From: Amycolatopsis japonica
GTDB lineage: Bacteria; Actinomycetota; Actinomycetes; Mycobacteriales; Pseudonocardiaceae
Length of the DNA: 64,000 bases
Direction: 5' to 3'
Assembly: GCF_000732925.1 (NCBI RefSeq)
Contig: NZ_CP008953.1
Location: 4,526,001 to 4,590,000, forward strand
The notes under the pieces were generated by a model that saw only the letters and a list, made by a program, of their open reading frames with translations, was not told where the DNA came from and ran no database searches. The translations under genes were made by a program, and so were the position numbers. Positions within the stretch are counted from its first letter, which is position 1, and every line of letters begins with the position of its first letter. Below, piece by piece: positions 34,352-43,612 of the stretch.

Positions 34352-35121
34352 GAAGGCACCACCATCGGGGTTCCGGTCACCGGGTCGGGCACGACGACGC
34401 TGGGGAGATCGAAGACCTCCTTCATCAGCTCCGCGTCGACGATGTCGGACGGCGCGCCCTCGGCGACGATCCGGCCGTCCCGCAGGGCGACGAGGTGATC
34501 GGCGTACCGGCAGGCCTGGTTGATGTCGTGCAGGACGGCGATCACCGTGCGGCCCTCGTCGCGCAGGCGTGCCAGCAGGCTCAGCAACTGGTATTGGTGC
34601 GCGATGTCCAAAAAGGACGTCGGTTCGTCGAGCAACAGGTACGGCGTCTTCTGCGCCAGCACCAGCGCCACCCACACGCGTTGACGCTGCCCGCCCGAGA
34701 GCTCCTGCACCGGCCGGTCGGCCAGTCCCGCCACCCCGGCCGCGGTCATCGCGTCGAGCACCGCGCGTTCGTCCTCTTCGGACCAGGTGGCGAACAGCGA
34801 CTGATGCGGGAACCGGCCACGCGCGATCAGCTGGCGGACGCGGACGTCCTCCGGCGCGACCGGATCCTGCGGCAGGAACCCGAGCTCCCGCGCCAAACCC
34901 TTGCCGGGAAAGGAACCCACGTTCTTGCCGTCGAGAAGGACCTCGCCGTCCGACGGGCGCAGCAGCCGGACGAACGCGCGCAGCAGGGTGGACTTGCCGC
35001 ACGCGTTCGGTCCGACAACGGCGGTGAACGCGCGGTCGGGCACGTCGAGGCTCAGCCGGGTCGACACGACCCGGTCGCCGTAGCGCAGGGTCAGGTCCCG
35101 AGCGGTCAAGCGGGCACTCAT
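34345..35121 (-). CDS. Ferric-siderophore ABC transporter ATPase (FepC-type)
   Basis: A 258-residue nucleotide-binding subunit with Walker A GPNACGKST, the signature LSGGQRQRVW, Walker B LLLDEPTSFLD and the switch histidine in AVLHDINQA. The order and sequence style match FepC/FecE-type ATPases that energise iron-siderophore import. ATG 35121 overlaps the permease stop (ATGA), and its own end overlaps the NRPS start by 7 nt, so import and synthesis are translationally linked. Confidence 0.95.
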   Translation of the reverse strand: MSARLTARDLTLRYGDRVVSTRLSLDVPDRAFTAVVGPNACGKSTLLRAFVRLLRPSDGEVLLDGKNVGSFPGKGLARELGFLPQDPVAPEDVRVRQLIARGRFPHQSLFATWSEEDERAVLDAMTAAGVAGLADRPVQELSGGQRQRVWVALVLAQKTPYLLLDEPTSFLDIAHQYQLLSLLARLRDEGRTVIAVLHDINQACRYADHLVALRDGRIVAEGAPSDIVDAELMKEVFDLPSVVVPDPVTGTPMVVPSC

Positions 35122-36140
35122 GTGCGCCGAACCTCCTTGGTGAGCAGCCAGATCAGGTAGCCGCCGCCGATCACGGTGCTGACCACACCGACCGGCAGCG
35201 ATTCCGGCGCGAGCAACATCTGAGCGGCCAGGTCGGCACTGGTGAGCAGCACGGCGCCGGTGAGGGCGGCGGGCAGCAGGGCGATACCGGGCGTGCGGGC
35301 CAGCCGCCGTCCGATCTGCGGTGCGGCCAGCGCGATGAACGCGATCGGGCCCGCCACGGCGGTGACGGTGGCCGTGCAGCCGACCCCGATCAGCACCAGG
35401 ACCAGCCGCAGCCGGTCCCAGCGGACCCCGGTGGTGACCGCCAGCGCACCACCGAGCGCGGCCTGGTGCAGCGCCGGCGCCCTGGTGAACAGCACGGCGA
35501 ACAGCACCGCGAGCACCGCGAACGGGATGGCGACGTCGTCCCAGCCGACCCCGTTGAGGGAACCGGCGTTCCAGCCGACGGCCGCGATCGCGATCTCGAG
35601 TTCCGCGCGCAGCACGATCCACGAGTTGAACGCGGTCAGCATCGCGTTGATCGCGATCCCGATGACGATCAGCCGCAGCCCGGACAACCCGCCACCGAGC
35701 GACAACGCGTAGACGATGGCCGCCGTGATCACGCCGCCGAGCACCGAACCGATGGTCAGCTGCGTCGACGTGCCCGAGAGCACGGTGATCGCGAACAGCG
35801 CGCCGGTGTACGCCCCGGCGTCGAGACCGATCACGTCCGGGCTGCCGAGCGGGTTGCGGGTGACGTTCTGGAAGATCGCGCCCGCCAGGCCGAGCGCGGC
35901 ACCGAACACCAGCCCGGCCAGTACCCGGGGCAACCGCCATTCGCGGATGACCACGCCCGGCCCGCCACCGGATCCGGTGAGCGCGGCGAACACGCGGGCG
36001 GGGCTCGCCCACGCGGCGCCGTAGCAGAGGCCGAGCAGCGTCAGGCCGGCGATGACCACCAGCATCGCCACGAGGAAGACGAGGGTGCGGCGTTCCATCC
36101 GGGCGGAGAATCGCCCGCGCCGCAGGACGAGTGTGCTCAC
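35118..36140 (-). CDS. Ferric-siderophore ABC permease, FecCD family (second subunit)
   Basis: The 340-residue protein has nine to ten hydrophobic helices and the FecCD-specific segments GNPLGSPDVIG, GWNAGSLNG and GPIAFIALAAPQIGRRLA, the last providing the coupling loop to the ATPase. It forms the membrane pore together with the adjacent permease. The GTG start overlaps the previous stop in a GTGA junction. A 28-residue basic N-terminal extension precedes the first helix. Confidence 0.94.
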   Translation of the reverse strand: MSTLVLRRGRFSARMERRTLVFLVAMLVVIAGLTLLGLCYGAAWASPARVFAALTGSGGGPGVVIREWRLPRVLAGLVFGAALGLAGAIFQNVTRNPLGSPDVIGLDAGAYTGALFAITVLSGTSTQLTIGSVLGGVITAAIVYALSLGGGLSGLRLIVIGIAINAMLTAFNSWIVLRAELEIAIAAVGWNAGSLNGVGWDDVAIPFAVLAVLFAVLFTRAPALHQAALGGALAVTTGVRWDRLRLVLVLIGVGCTATVTAVAGPIAFIALAAPQIGRRLARTPGIALLPAALTGAVLLTSADLAAQMLLAPESLPVGVVSTVIGGGYLIWLLTKEVRRT

Positions 36141-37120
36141 AGCGGCGCCGCCCCGTATTTGCGGACGGCCCAGATCAGCACCGGACCGCCGAGGAACGCG
36201 GTCACGATCGCCACCGGCACCTCACCGGTCGGCAGCAGGACCCGGGAGCCGACGTCCGCGGCCAGCATCAGGACCGGGCCGAGCAGCGCGGCGAACGCGA
36301 TCAGCCACGGGATCGACGCGCCCGCCACCCGCCGGGCCAGATGCGGCACGATCAGCCCGACGAACAGGATCGGCCCGGCCAGCGCGGTCGCCGCGCCCGC
36401 CATCAGCGTGATCAGCAGCAGGGTGACCGTCCGGACGCGCGCGACGTTCGCGCCGAGCGTATGCGCGACCGTCTCGCCGAGCGCGATCGCGTTCAGCTGG
36501 CGGCTCACCGCGAACGCGCCCAGCAGGGACAGGCCGATGACGATCAGCGGGACCGTGGTCGGCGCCTGTTCGCGACCGGCCAGCGAACCCACCGACCAGA
36601 ACCGGTAGACGTCGAAGGTGTCCGGGAAAAGCAGCCGCAGGCCGAGGGTGAGACCCAGCAGCACGGCGCTCAACGCGGTCCCGGCGAGTACGAGCCGCAA
36701 CGGCGACTTGCTGCCGACCGCGTACACCAGCGCCGAAGCGCCGACCGCGCCCAGCACCGCCAGACCCAGTTCGGCGGGTGCCGACGCGGCCAGACCGAAC
36801 GAAGACCCCACCGCGATGGCGAACCCGGCCCCGGCGGTCACGCCGAGCACGCCGGGTTCGGCCAAAGCGTTGCGGGACAAGGCCTGCACGAGCACGCCGC
36901 CGACGGCGAGCGCCGCGCCGACCCCGATCGCCAGCACCGCCCTCGGCATCCGGATGTCCAGGACCACCGCCCGGTCACTCGGATTCCCCTCGCCCAGCAG
37001 GGCGCGCACGACCTCGCCGGGGGCGATGGCGTGCGCGCCGATGCCGACGCTCAGCACGGCGACCACGACGAGCCCGAGCAGTGCGGCGCCGAGCAGCGCG
37101 GACCGCCCGGTTGTGGTCAC
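36137..37120 (-). CDS. Ferric-siderophore ABC permease, FecCD family (first subunit)
   Basis: A 327-residue FecCD protein with nine to ten hydrophobic helices; diagnostic blocks are RMPRAVLAIGVGAALAVGG, ALSRNALAEPGVLGV and GPILFVGLIVPHLARRV. It pairs with the downstream permease to form the channel. The GTG at 37120 overlaps the stop of the binding-protein gene (GTGA); the longer in-frame start lies inside that gene and would add 43 hydrophilic residues before helix 1, so it is rejected. Confidence 0.94.
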   Translation of the reverse strand: MTTTGRSALLGAALLGLVVVAVLSVGIGAHAIAPGEVVRALLGEGNPSDRAVVLDIRMPRAVLAIGVGAALAVGGVLVQALSRNALAEPGVLGVTAGAGFAIAVGSSFGLAASAPAELGLAVLGAVGASALVYAVGSKSPLRLVLAGTALSAVLLGLTLGLRLLFPDTFDVYRFWSVGSLAGREQAPTTVPLIVIGLSLLGAFAVSRQLNAIALGETVAHTLGANVARVRTVTLLLITLMAGAATALAGPILFVGLIVPHLARRVAGASIPWLIAFAALLGPVLMLAADVGSRVLLPTGEVPVAIVTAFLGGPVLIWAVRKYGAAPL

Positions 37121-38121
37121 TGCTTGAGCAGCGGCGCGAACGCCTGGTCGACGGCGTCCAAAGTGGACGTCGCGGCCCGGTAGGTGGCGGCCTCGGTGAA
37201 GCGGAACGGGTAGACCTTGCCCGCCTTCACCGCGGGGAGTTCCTTCCACAGCGGCGAATCGAGGACGTACTTGACCGGCGCGGGCACGGAACCGTCGGCG
37301 GCGACCGAGTAGGTGATCGCGTCGGCCTGGGCGAACGCGGTCGACAGTTCCTCGATCGACGGGTACTCGCTGACGTCCTTCGAGCCGCCGCCCTTGACCT
37401 TGACCTGGCCGTAGTACGTGGCACCGATGTCCTGCGCGATGTTGGTGCCCCAGGAACCGTTGAACTCACGCTGGAAGTTGCCCTTGGCGACCTCGCCGTA
37501 GGCACCGACGTGGCCCAGCTTCAGCTGCGGCACCACGGCCTTGTACTTCTCGGCCAGCGCCTTGGCCTTGGTGTCGTACGCGGTCTTCAGGGCGTCGAAC
37601 CCGGCGGCCGCGCCGGCGGCGTCGGCCTGCTTGCGCGACAGCTCACGCCACATCGACGGAACCGACGGGCCGATCGCCACGACCGGCGCGATCGCTTCGA
37701 GCCGCTTGATGTCGATGTCGGCGAGCACCGGCTTCGGCACGCCGATCACGATGAGATCCGGATCCGCCTGCGCGATCGCCTCGTAGTTCGTCTCCGACGC
37801 CGACTCGCCCGCGACCTTCGCCAGCTCGTCGTACTTCTTGCGCTCCTGCTCGTTGAACAGCGGGATCCCGCGCTTCCAGCTGGACACCCCGACCAGCGGC
37901 GCGCCCGCTTCGAGCAGGGCGGGCACGGCGTAGCCGGTGGCGATGACCCGCTTCGGCGAGACCGGGATGGTGATCTGGCCGTTGTCGGCGGCGAACACCC
38001 GGGTCTGACCGCCGTCGGCGGCCTTGCCGTCTTCGCCCGCACCGCAGGCGGTGGCCGCGGTCGCGACCGTCAGCGCGAGCGCGATCGCTCCGGCGAGGCG
38101 TCGGGTTCTAGTGGTGCGCAT
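37117..38121 (-). CDS. Iron-siderophore binding lipoprotein (FepB/FecB-type)
   Basis: The 334-residue precursor has a signal peptide ending in a lipobox (ATAC, lipid on Cys26). The mature protein has the class III periplasmic-binding fold: PKRVIATGYAVPALLEAG, a long backbone helix, and the sequence NYEAIAQADPDLIVIG typical of iron-complex receptors. It captures the ferric catecholate at the outer face of the membrane and delivers it to the permeases. It lies 27 nt after the reductase gene with AACGAGGAAATCC upstream of its ATG. Confidence 0.94.
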   Translation of the reverse strand: MRTTRTRRLAGAIALALTVATAATACGAGEDGKAADGGQTRVFAADNGQITIPVSPKRVIATGYAVPALLEAGAPLVGVSSWKRGIPLFNEQERKKYDELAKVAGESASETNYEAIAQADPDLIVIGVPKPVLADIDIKRLEAIAPVVAIGPSVPSMWRELSRKQADAAGAAAGFDALKTAYDTKAKALAEKYKAVVPQLKLGHVGAYGEVAKGNFQREFNGSWGTNIAQDIGATYYGQVKVKGGGSKDVSEYPSIEELSTAFAQADAITYSVAADGSVPAPVKYVLDSPLWKELPAVKAGKVYPFRFTEAATYRAATSTLDAVDQAFAPLLKQ

Positions 38122-38148
38122 GGATTTCCTCGTTCTTCTTGGTGGGGA

Positions 38149-39003
38149 TCAGTGGTCGTGCTCGTCGTCGAAGTCCGCGACGCCGCGTTTCCAGTAGCCG
38201 GTCACGTCGTGGTCGTCCTTGCCGAGCCCGAGGTCGTTCTTGAGCCAGCGGCGAAGCGGTTTGATCTGCCCCGCTTCACCGGCGACCCAGGCGTAAAGCC
38301 GTTCCCCGGCGGGAACCTCGATCGTCTGGACGGCACGGGCGAGGACATCGGAGGCGCCCGGCGCGATGTCGCCTCGATGCAGCCAGTGCACCTCGACGTC
38401 TTCGGGCGCGGAGAGCTCGATCTCCTCGCTCGCGCCGGTGACTTCGATGAACGCCCAGCCCGCGGCGGTACGCGGCAGTTCTTCGAGCCAGCGCGCGATC
38501 GCGGGCAGCGCGGTGACGTCGCCCGCGAGCAGGTAGCGGTCGTAGTTGTGCGGCACGATCAGCCCGCCGGGCGGACCGGCGACGTGCACCGGCGTGCCGG
38601 GCGTGACCTTCTCGGCCCAGCCGGAGCCGAGCCCGCCTTCGTGCAGCGCGACGTCGAGGTCGAGCTCCCCGGAAGCCGGGTCGTACCGGCGCACCGTGTA
38701 CTCGCGCGACGTCGGCGACGGCTTCGGCCAACGCAGCATGTCGCCGTCCTGCACCGGGAGCCGCGGCTCGGGGTCCAGTTCGGGGAACAGGATCTTCACG
38801 TGTTCGTCGGGCGAATGCGCCTCGAAACCCGCCGTCCCCGGTCCGCCGAGCGTGACCCGGAGGAGCCCGGAACCGATCATCTCGGTACGCACGACCTCGG
38901 CCTGCCGGATGCGGATCGGATACGGAACCTTCTCCGCATGCCGTCCCGCACGGACCTCGGCGATGCGCTCCAAGTGCCGGTGGCGATGGTCGGCGCGGCT
39001 CAC
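38149..39003 (-). CDS. Siderophore-interacting protein (ViuB-type flavin ferric reductase)
   Basis: The 284-residue protein has an FAD-binding beta-barrel with the motif SREYTVRRYDP (the RxYT element), a GPPGGLIVP loop and a C-terminal NAD(P)H-binding lobe (YLLAGDVTALPAIARWLEE to LKNDLG) ending in GYWKRG. It should reduce the imported ferric complex and release iron in the cytoplasm. The GTG at 39003 overlaps the ArCP stop (GTGA); the longer frame upstream would run through the carrier-protein gene. Confidence 0.92.
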   Translation of the reverse strand: MSRADHRHRHLERIAEVRAGRHAEKVPYPIRIRQAEVVRTEMIGSGLLRVTLGGPGTAGFEAHSPDEHVKILFPELDPEPRLPVQDGDMLRWPKPSPTSREYTVRRYDPASGELDLDVALHEGGLGSGWAEKVTPGTPVHVAGPPGGLIVPHNYDRYLLAGDVTALPAIARWLEELPRTAAGWAFIEVTGASEEIELSAPEDVEVHWLHRGDIAPGASDVLARAVQTIEVPAGERLYAWVAGEAGQIKPLRRWLKNDLGLGKDDHDVTGYWKRGVADFDDEHDH

Positions 39004-39233
39004 GTCGCGCTCCCGGTGAGGACCCGCGTCCAGTGGCCGAGGGTCGGCTGCTCGGCGAGGTCGGCGAATTCGAGCGTGTCGGCACCCTCGGTGCGCCACT
39101 GCTCGACCAGGCCCATGATCCGCATCGAGTCGAGGCCGAGATCGGTGAGGTCGGTCTCCGGCTTCAGCTCGGCCGGGTCGCAGCCGAGCAGTTCGGCGAC
39201 GTCGGCGTGGATCTTCTGGACGGTCAAGCTCAT
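39000..39233 (-). CDS. Free-standing aryl carrier protein
   Basis: A 77-residue carrier with the phosphopantetheine attachment motif DLGLDSMR (Ser36) flanked by helices I, II and IV (VQKIHADVAELLG, MGLVEQWRTEG). In Escherichia coli and Bacillus the aryl carrier is fused to the isochorismatase (EntB/DhbB); here it is separate and follows the isochorismatase with an ATGA overlap. It receives 2,3-dihydroxybenzoyl-AMP from DhbE and presents the acyl group to C1 of the NRPS. Confidence 0.93.
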   Translation of the reverse strand: MSLTVQKIHADVAELLGCDPAELKPETDLTDLGLDSMRIMGLVEQWRTEGADTLEFADLAEQPTLGHWTRVLTGSAT

Positions 39234-39901
39234 CGCTGTGCTCCCGCGTGGATGGGGGCCAGCGCGGCGAGCGCGGCGGCCGTGGTGGTCAGTGCGCCGC
39301 AGCGCTGGGCGACGTACTCGCAGGCCTGGTCGTGGCGCTCGCGGGAGAAGTCCGCGACCGCGTCGCCGACCAGGAACGGCTGGATGTCGCGCATGAACGC
39401 CTCGACGGCGGTGGCCTGGCAGCCGATATGCGCGTAGACACCGGTGATCAGCAACTGGTCCCGGCCCGCTTCGGCGAGCTGCTCGGTGAACGTGCTGCGC
39501 TGGAACGCGCTGTAGCGCCACTTCGTCAGGACCTTGTCCCCCGGCTTCGGGGCGAGCTCGGCCACCACGTCGGCCGCGGCCGGATCGTCGTCGATGACCG
39601 CGCCGATCCCGTCGCCCCAGAACTCGGTGAGCAGGCCGCGGTCCTCGGCGGCCTGGTGACCGGGCTGCGCGGTGTAGAACACCGGGACGCCCGCGGCACG
39701 GGCGGCGTCGGCCAGCGCGGCGATGTTCGCGACCATCTCCGGGACCGGGGATCCCGCGTACGGCGCGAGGAAGTACCGCTGCGCGTCGTGGACCAGCAGC
39801 GCGGCACGGGCGGCGTCGGGTTTCCAGCCGACCCGTCCGGCGGGCAGCTCGGCCTCCGTCGGGAGGGCGTAGGGCTCGATCTTGGGCAGTGACACGTTCA
39901 C
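39230..39901 (-). CDS. dhbB: Isochorismatase (no fused carrier domain)
   Basis: This 223-residue enzyme converts isochorismate to 2,3-dihydro-2,3-dihydroxybenzoate plus pyruvate. Family segments include AALLVHDAQRYFL (active-site Asp), KWRYSAFQRSTF and ITGVYAHIGCQATAVEAF. It ends just after the catalytic domain, so the carrier normally found at the C-terminus of EntB/DhbB is encoded by the next gene. The GTG start overlaps the dhbE stop, and a typical KIEPYALP lead-in follows. Confidence 0.94.
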   Translation of the reverse strand: MNVSLPKIEPYALPTEAELPAGRVGWKPDAARAALLVHDAQRYFLAPYAGSPVPEMVANIAALADAARAAGVPVFYTAQPGHQAAEDRGLLTEFWGDGIGAVIDDDPAAADVVAELAPKPGDKVLTKWRYSAFQRSTFTEQLAEAGRDQLLITGVYAHIGCQATAVEAFMRDIQPFLVGDAVADFSRERHDQACEYVAQRCGALTTTAAALAALAPIHAGAQR

Positions 39902-41520
39902 TTCTCCTTCGCCAGAGCGGCCAGCGCCGCCCGCAGCTCGCGTTTGCTGGTCTTGCCGACGCCGGTCACCGGGAACTCCGGCACCACCTGGACCAGATCG
40001 GGCACCTTGAACGCCGCGACCCCGCGCTCGCGGACGAACCGGCGCAGCTCCGCCGCGGCGGGTTCGGCGCCGGCCGCGGGGACGACGTAGGCGCAGGTGC
40101 GCTCGCCCAGGTACGGGTCCGGCACCGCGACGACGGCGGCGTCGAGCACGCCGGGGTGGGCCATCAGGTGGTTCTCGACCTCTTCCGCGGCCACCTTCTC
40201 GCCGCCGCGGTTGATCTGCTCCTTGGCCCGGCCGACCACTTCCAGATGTCCCGACGGATGCCGCCGCACGAGATCACCGGTGCGGTAGAAACCGTCCTCG
40301 GTGAACGCGGTCTTGTTGTGCTCCTCGGCGCGGTAATAGCCGCGGATCGTGTACGGCCCCCGGGTCAGCAGCGCGCCGATCTCCCCCGGCGCGACCACAT
40401 CGTCCGAAGTGGACAGTGGGTCGTCCGGGTTCACGACGCGGATCTCGTCGTCCGGCGAGATCGGCCTTCCCTGCGTTGCGAGGACGTACTCGTCCGGGTC
40501 GTCGAGCCGGGTGTAGCAGACCAGTCCCTCGGCCATGCCGAACACCTGCTGCAGACGGCACCCCAGCGCGGGCCCGATCTTCTCGGCCAGTTCACGGGCG
40601 CATTTCGCGCCGCCGACCAGCAGGACGTCCAAAGAGGACAGATCGCGGGTGGTCCGCCCGGCCGCTTGCGCCCACGCGGCGGCCAGCGGCGGCACGAGCC
40701 CGGTGATCGTCACACCTTCGGCCTCGATGAGCCGGAACGCGGTGTCGGCGTCGGGACGCGGCGCGAACACCGTCGCCGCGCCCGCGTGCAGCGCGCCGAG
40801 CAGACCGGGTGAGCTGAGCGGGAAGTTGTGCGCCACTGGCAACGCGGCGAGGTACACGCTTTCCGGGCGCAGACCGCAGATCCGGGCGCTTTCCCGGACG
40901 CTGTAGAGGTAGTCGTCGTGCGTGCGCGGGATCAGCTTGGGCAGGCCGGTGCTCCCGCCCGACAACTGGAGGAACGCGACGCCTGCCGGATCGGGATCCG
41001 GCAGGGCGCGCGGAGTCGCCGCTTCGAGCACGGCGAATTCCTCCGTGCCGACGACGAAGACGTTGCGCACCGAGGAGATCTCGGCGGCGACCGCGCGGGC
41101 CATGGCCGCGTGGTCGAACCGTTCGTGTTCGCCGACGGTCAGGATCGCCGCGGCCTCGCTCTGCTCGGCGAAATGCCGTAGTTCGCTCGCGCGATGCGCG
41201 GGCAGCGCGAACACCGGCAGCGCGCCTGCCCGCCACAGTCCGAACACGACGGACGCGAACTCCGGCACGTTCGGCAATTGGACGACGACCCGGTCACCGG
41301 CCCGGATCCCGGCTCCGGTGAATCCCGCGGCGAGCCGGTGCGCCCGCTCGTCGAGTTCGGCGAACGTCCAGCGGGCGTTCTCGCCGATCACGGCGAGACG
41401 CTCGGCGTAGGCCTCGGCGAGGCCGGTCAGCAGCTTGCCGAAGGTCTGGCCGCGCCAGTATCCCGAAGCCCGGTAGCGCGCCGCGGTTTCCGGCGGCCAG
41501 GGCACGTGGTCGGCGGTCAT
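39898..41520 (-). CDS. dhbE: 2,3-dihydroxybenzoate-AMP ligase
   Basis: A 540-residue stand-alone adenylation enzyme of the EntE/DhbE class. It opens with the typical WPPETAARYRASGYWRGQTF; the phosphate loop is LSGGSTGLPKLIPRTHDDY, followed by the aryl-acid pocket around LPVAHNFPLSSPG and VFGMAEGLVCYT, and the hinge/catalytic lysine region GRAKEQINRGGEKV plus GKTSKRELR. It activates 2,3-dihydroxybenzoate with ATP and loads the adjacent ArCP. ATG 41520 overlaps the dhbC stop (ATGA). Confidence 0.95.
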   Translation of the reverse strand: MTADHVPWPPETAARYRASGYWRGQTFGKLLTGLAEAYAERLAVIGENARWTFAELDERAHRLAAGFTGAGIRAGDRVVVQLPNVPEFASVVFGLWRAGALPVFALPAHRASELRHFAEQSEAAAILTVGEHERFDHAAMARAVAAEISSVRNVFVVGTEEFAVLEAATPRALPDPDPAGVAFLQLSGGSTGLPKLIPRTHDDYLYSVRESARICGLRPESVYLAALPVAHNFPLSSPGLLGALHAGAATVFAPRPDADTAFRLIEAEGVTITGLVPPLAAAWAQAAGRTTRDLSSLDVLLVGGAKCARELAEKIGPALGCRLQQVFGMAEGLVCYTRLDDPDEYVLATQGRPISPDDEIRVVNPDDPLSTSDDVVAPGEIGALLTRGPYTIRGYYRAEEHNKTAFTEDGFYRTGDLVRRHPSGHLEVVGRAKEQINRGGEKVAAEEVENHLMAHPGVLDAAVVAVPDPYLGERTCAYVVPAAGAEPAAAELRRFVRERGVAAFKVPDLVQVVPEFPVTGVGKTSKRELRAALAALAKEK

Positions 41521-42710
41521 TCCACTCCCTCCAGACCGAGGGCCCGCAGCATGGTGCCGAATTTCGCCCCGGTCTCGGCGAGTTCGGCCGCAGGATCGGA
41601 ACCCGCCACCACTCCCGCTCCGGCGAACAGCCGGACGGTCCGGTCACGGACTTCGGCGCAGCGGATGGTGACGACCCATTCGCCGTCACCGTCCTGGTCG
41701 GTCCAGCCGACGAGACCCGCGTAATAGCCGCGATCCTCGGGTTCGAGCGCGGCGATGGTGTCGCGGGCGAGTCCGGTCGGGACTCCGCAGACAGCCGGTG
41801 TCGGATGCAAGGCCTCGGCCAGCCCGAGCGCGGACGAACCGGCGTCGGTCACGTCGGCGAGCCGTCCGCTGATCTTGGTCGAGAGGTGCCACATCGTGGG
41901 CGTGCCGATCACTTCGGGTTCGGCGGGAACGTCGAGGTCGACACAGAACCGGCCCAGCACTTCGGCCACCTGGGCGGCGACGTGCGCGTGTTCGGCACGG
42001 TCCTTTTCGGACGCCAGCAGATCATCGACGCGGCGGGCGTTTTCGACGTCGTCGGCCACCCGCGGCCGTGATCCCGCGAGCGGATTGGCCGTGACGACGC
42101 GACCGCGGCGGGAGACCAGGAGCTCCGGGCTCGCGCCGATCAGGGTGCGCGGCGCGGGATCCCCCGGTGCGCTGACGTCGACGGCGAAAGCGTGGGCGGC
42201 CGGGTCCGCGTGGACGAGACGCGCCAGCAGCCGCGGCACGGCGACGGGGTCACCGCCGGTGACGTCGAGACAGCGGGCCAGCACGATCTTGCGGAGGTCA
42301 CCGTCGCGGATCTCGTCCAGCGCCTTCGCCACGGCAGTGGTGTAGACCTCCGGCGCGGGCCGCGGCGACACCGTCCAGCTCCCGCCGAGCGGCGCGACCG
42401 GACCACTCGCCTTCGGTGGTCCTGCCTTGCGTACCAGGGCGGGCACCACCAGGCTGCTCGGCGCGTCGGGCCGGAATCCGATCGCGCCGGCGACGACGGG
42501 TTCGGTCACTCCCGCCACGAGAGCGGCGTCGAGGACTTCGGCGGCCGCACGGGCACGCCGGCCCGGCGCCGCGTGGACCGGCGCGTACACGCCGTCGGCG
42601 AGCAGCGATCCTCGAGCGGACGAGTAGTAGAACGATCCGGGCAGGTACGCCGCCAGCAGATCGGCCGCCTGATGGACCGGCCTTGGTCGGGCCGGTGCAG
42701 GTGAGGACAC
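41517..42710 (-). CDS. dhbC: Isochorismate synthase
   Basis: The 397-residue chorismate-utilising enzyme converts chorismate to isochorismate, the entry step to 2,3-dihydroxybenzoate. It has the conserved KIVLARCLDV, PRTLIGASPELLVSR, NPLAGSRPR, SEKDRAEHAHV, HLSTKISGRL, LHPTPAVCGVP and GWTDQDGDGEWVVTIRCAE segments. It is the first gene of the twelve-gene operon and lies downstream of an almost perfect iron box. The GTG at 42710 has GAAAGGGA upstream. Confidence 0.95.
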   Translation of the reverse strand: MSSPAPARPRPVHQAADLLAAYLPGSFYYSSARGSLLADGVYAPVHAAPGRRARAAAEVLDAALVAGVTEPVVAGAIGFRPDAPSSLVVPALVRKAGPPKASGPVAPLGGSWTVSPRPAPEVYTTAVAKALDEIRDGDLRKIVLARCLDVTGGDPVAVPRLLARLVHADPAAHAFAVDVSAPGDPAPRTLIGASPELLVSRRGRVVTANPLAGSRPRVADDVENARRVDDLLASEKDRAEHAHVAAQVAEVLGRFCVDLDVPAEPEVIGTPTMWHLSTKISGRLADVTDAGSSALGLAEALHPTPAVCGVPTGLARDTIAALEPEDRGYYAGLVGWTDQDGDGEWVVTIRCAEVRDRTVRLFAGAGVVAGSDPAAELAETGAKFGTMLRALGLEGVE

Positions 42711-42783
42711 GACTGGATTCCCTTTCGCGAATACTACTGACCGAACAGGCGCCCGTGATACCCCAGTACGAAAGCGCCGACTT

Positions 42784-42802
42784 TTCGGTTAGCCTAACCT
42801 AA
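42784..42802. promoter_or_regulatory. DtxR/IdeR iron box upstream of dhbC
   Basis: TTCGGTTAGCCTAACCTAA matches the 19-bp consensus TTAGGTTAGSCTAACCTAA at 18 positions. It lies 74 nt upstream of the dhbC start. With iron, a DtxR/IdeR repressor should shut off the whole operon down to the DAHP synthase. Confidence 0.85.
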
Positions 42803-42840
42803 TCGTACGGACCCGAAAAGTCTTCGTTGCGTCATCGAGA

Positions 42841-43590
42841 TCACGCGCGGAGCGTCGCGCCACCGTCGACGTAGAGGTTCTGCATCGTGATGTGCCGAGC
42901 GCGATCGGAAGCCAAAAACAGGACGGCGTCGGCGATATCGGCGGGTTCGGCTATCCGGCCCAGTGGTATGCCGACACGGTATTGCTCCGGATTTCCCGCG
43001 ATGACACGGTCCGCACCGTTCTCGTCCGTCCACAGTAGACGCTGCATGTCGGTGTCGGTCGAACCGGGCGAGACGATGTTGCAGCGGATACCGGAACCGG
43101 CGAGTTCGAGCCCGAGACAGCGGGTCAGCATCGTCGCCGCGGCTTTCGAAGCGGCGTACGCGGCCATCCCGCTGCGTGGGACTCCCGCCGCGTTCGACCC
43201 GACCGTCACCAGCACACCGCTCCGGCGCGGCAGCATCCGGCGGGAAATCTCGCGGAGCACGGTGAAGACGCCGGTGGAGTTGACCGCGAAGGTCGCCGCC
43301 CAGTCCTCGTCGCTCGTGTCGCAAACGGACCCGGGCTTCAGCACACCCGCGACGGACGCCCCGATGCCGATCGGCCCGAGTTCGTTTTCGACCTCGCCGA
43401 CCACCCGCGCGACGGCGGCGGGATCCCCGACGTCCGCGACGAACGAGGTCACCCCGCCCCGGGAAGCGCTTTCGGCCAGGTCCACCGCCGCCACGATCGC
43501 GCCGGCCTCGGCGAGCCCGTCCACGACGGCCGCCCCGATCCCGCGCGCGCCTCCGGTGACGAGCGCGACCTTGCCCTCGATCCCTTCCAC
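42841..43590 (-). CDS. dhbA: 2,3-dihydro-2,3-dihydroxybenzoate dehydrogenase
   Basis: A 249-residue short-chain dehydrogenase with the NAD motif VTGGARGIGAAV (about residues 12-23), NAAG-like VGSNAAGVPR and the catalytic YAASK. It completes 2,3-dihydroxybenzoate synthesis by oxidising the dihydrodiol. It stands apart from the main operon with its own iron box 23 nt upstream of the GTG start, and its stop lies upstream of the box of dhbC. A general SDR of unknown function is the alternative, but position and iron box make the dhbA assignment strong. Confidence 0.9.
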   Translation of the reverse strand: MEGIEGKVALVTGGARGIGAAVVDGLAEAGAIVAAVDLAESASRGGVTSFVADVGDPAAVARVVGEVENELGPIGIGASVAGVLKPGSVCDTSDEDWAATFAVNSTGVFTVLREISRRMLPRRSGVLVTVGSNAAGVPRSGMAAYAASKAAATMLTRCLGLELAGSGIRCNIVSPGSTDTDMQRLLWTDENGADRVIAGNPEQYRVGIPLGRIAEPADIADAVLFLASDRARHITMQNLYVDGGATLRA

Positions 43591-43612
43591 GCCACAACCA
43601 CCCCACGTCCCG

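Noticed and set aside
34352..35002. Upstream extension of the NRPS frame by 217 residues
   Set aside because: It overlaps the ABC ATPase gene in another frame and has no domain; the ATG at 34351 begins the C domain directly in the usual 7-nt overlap.
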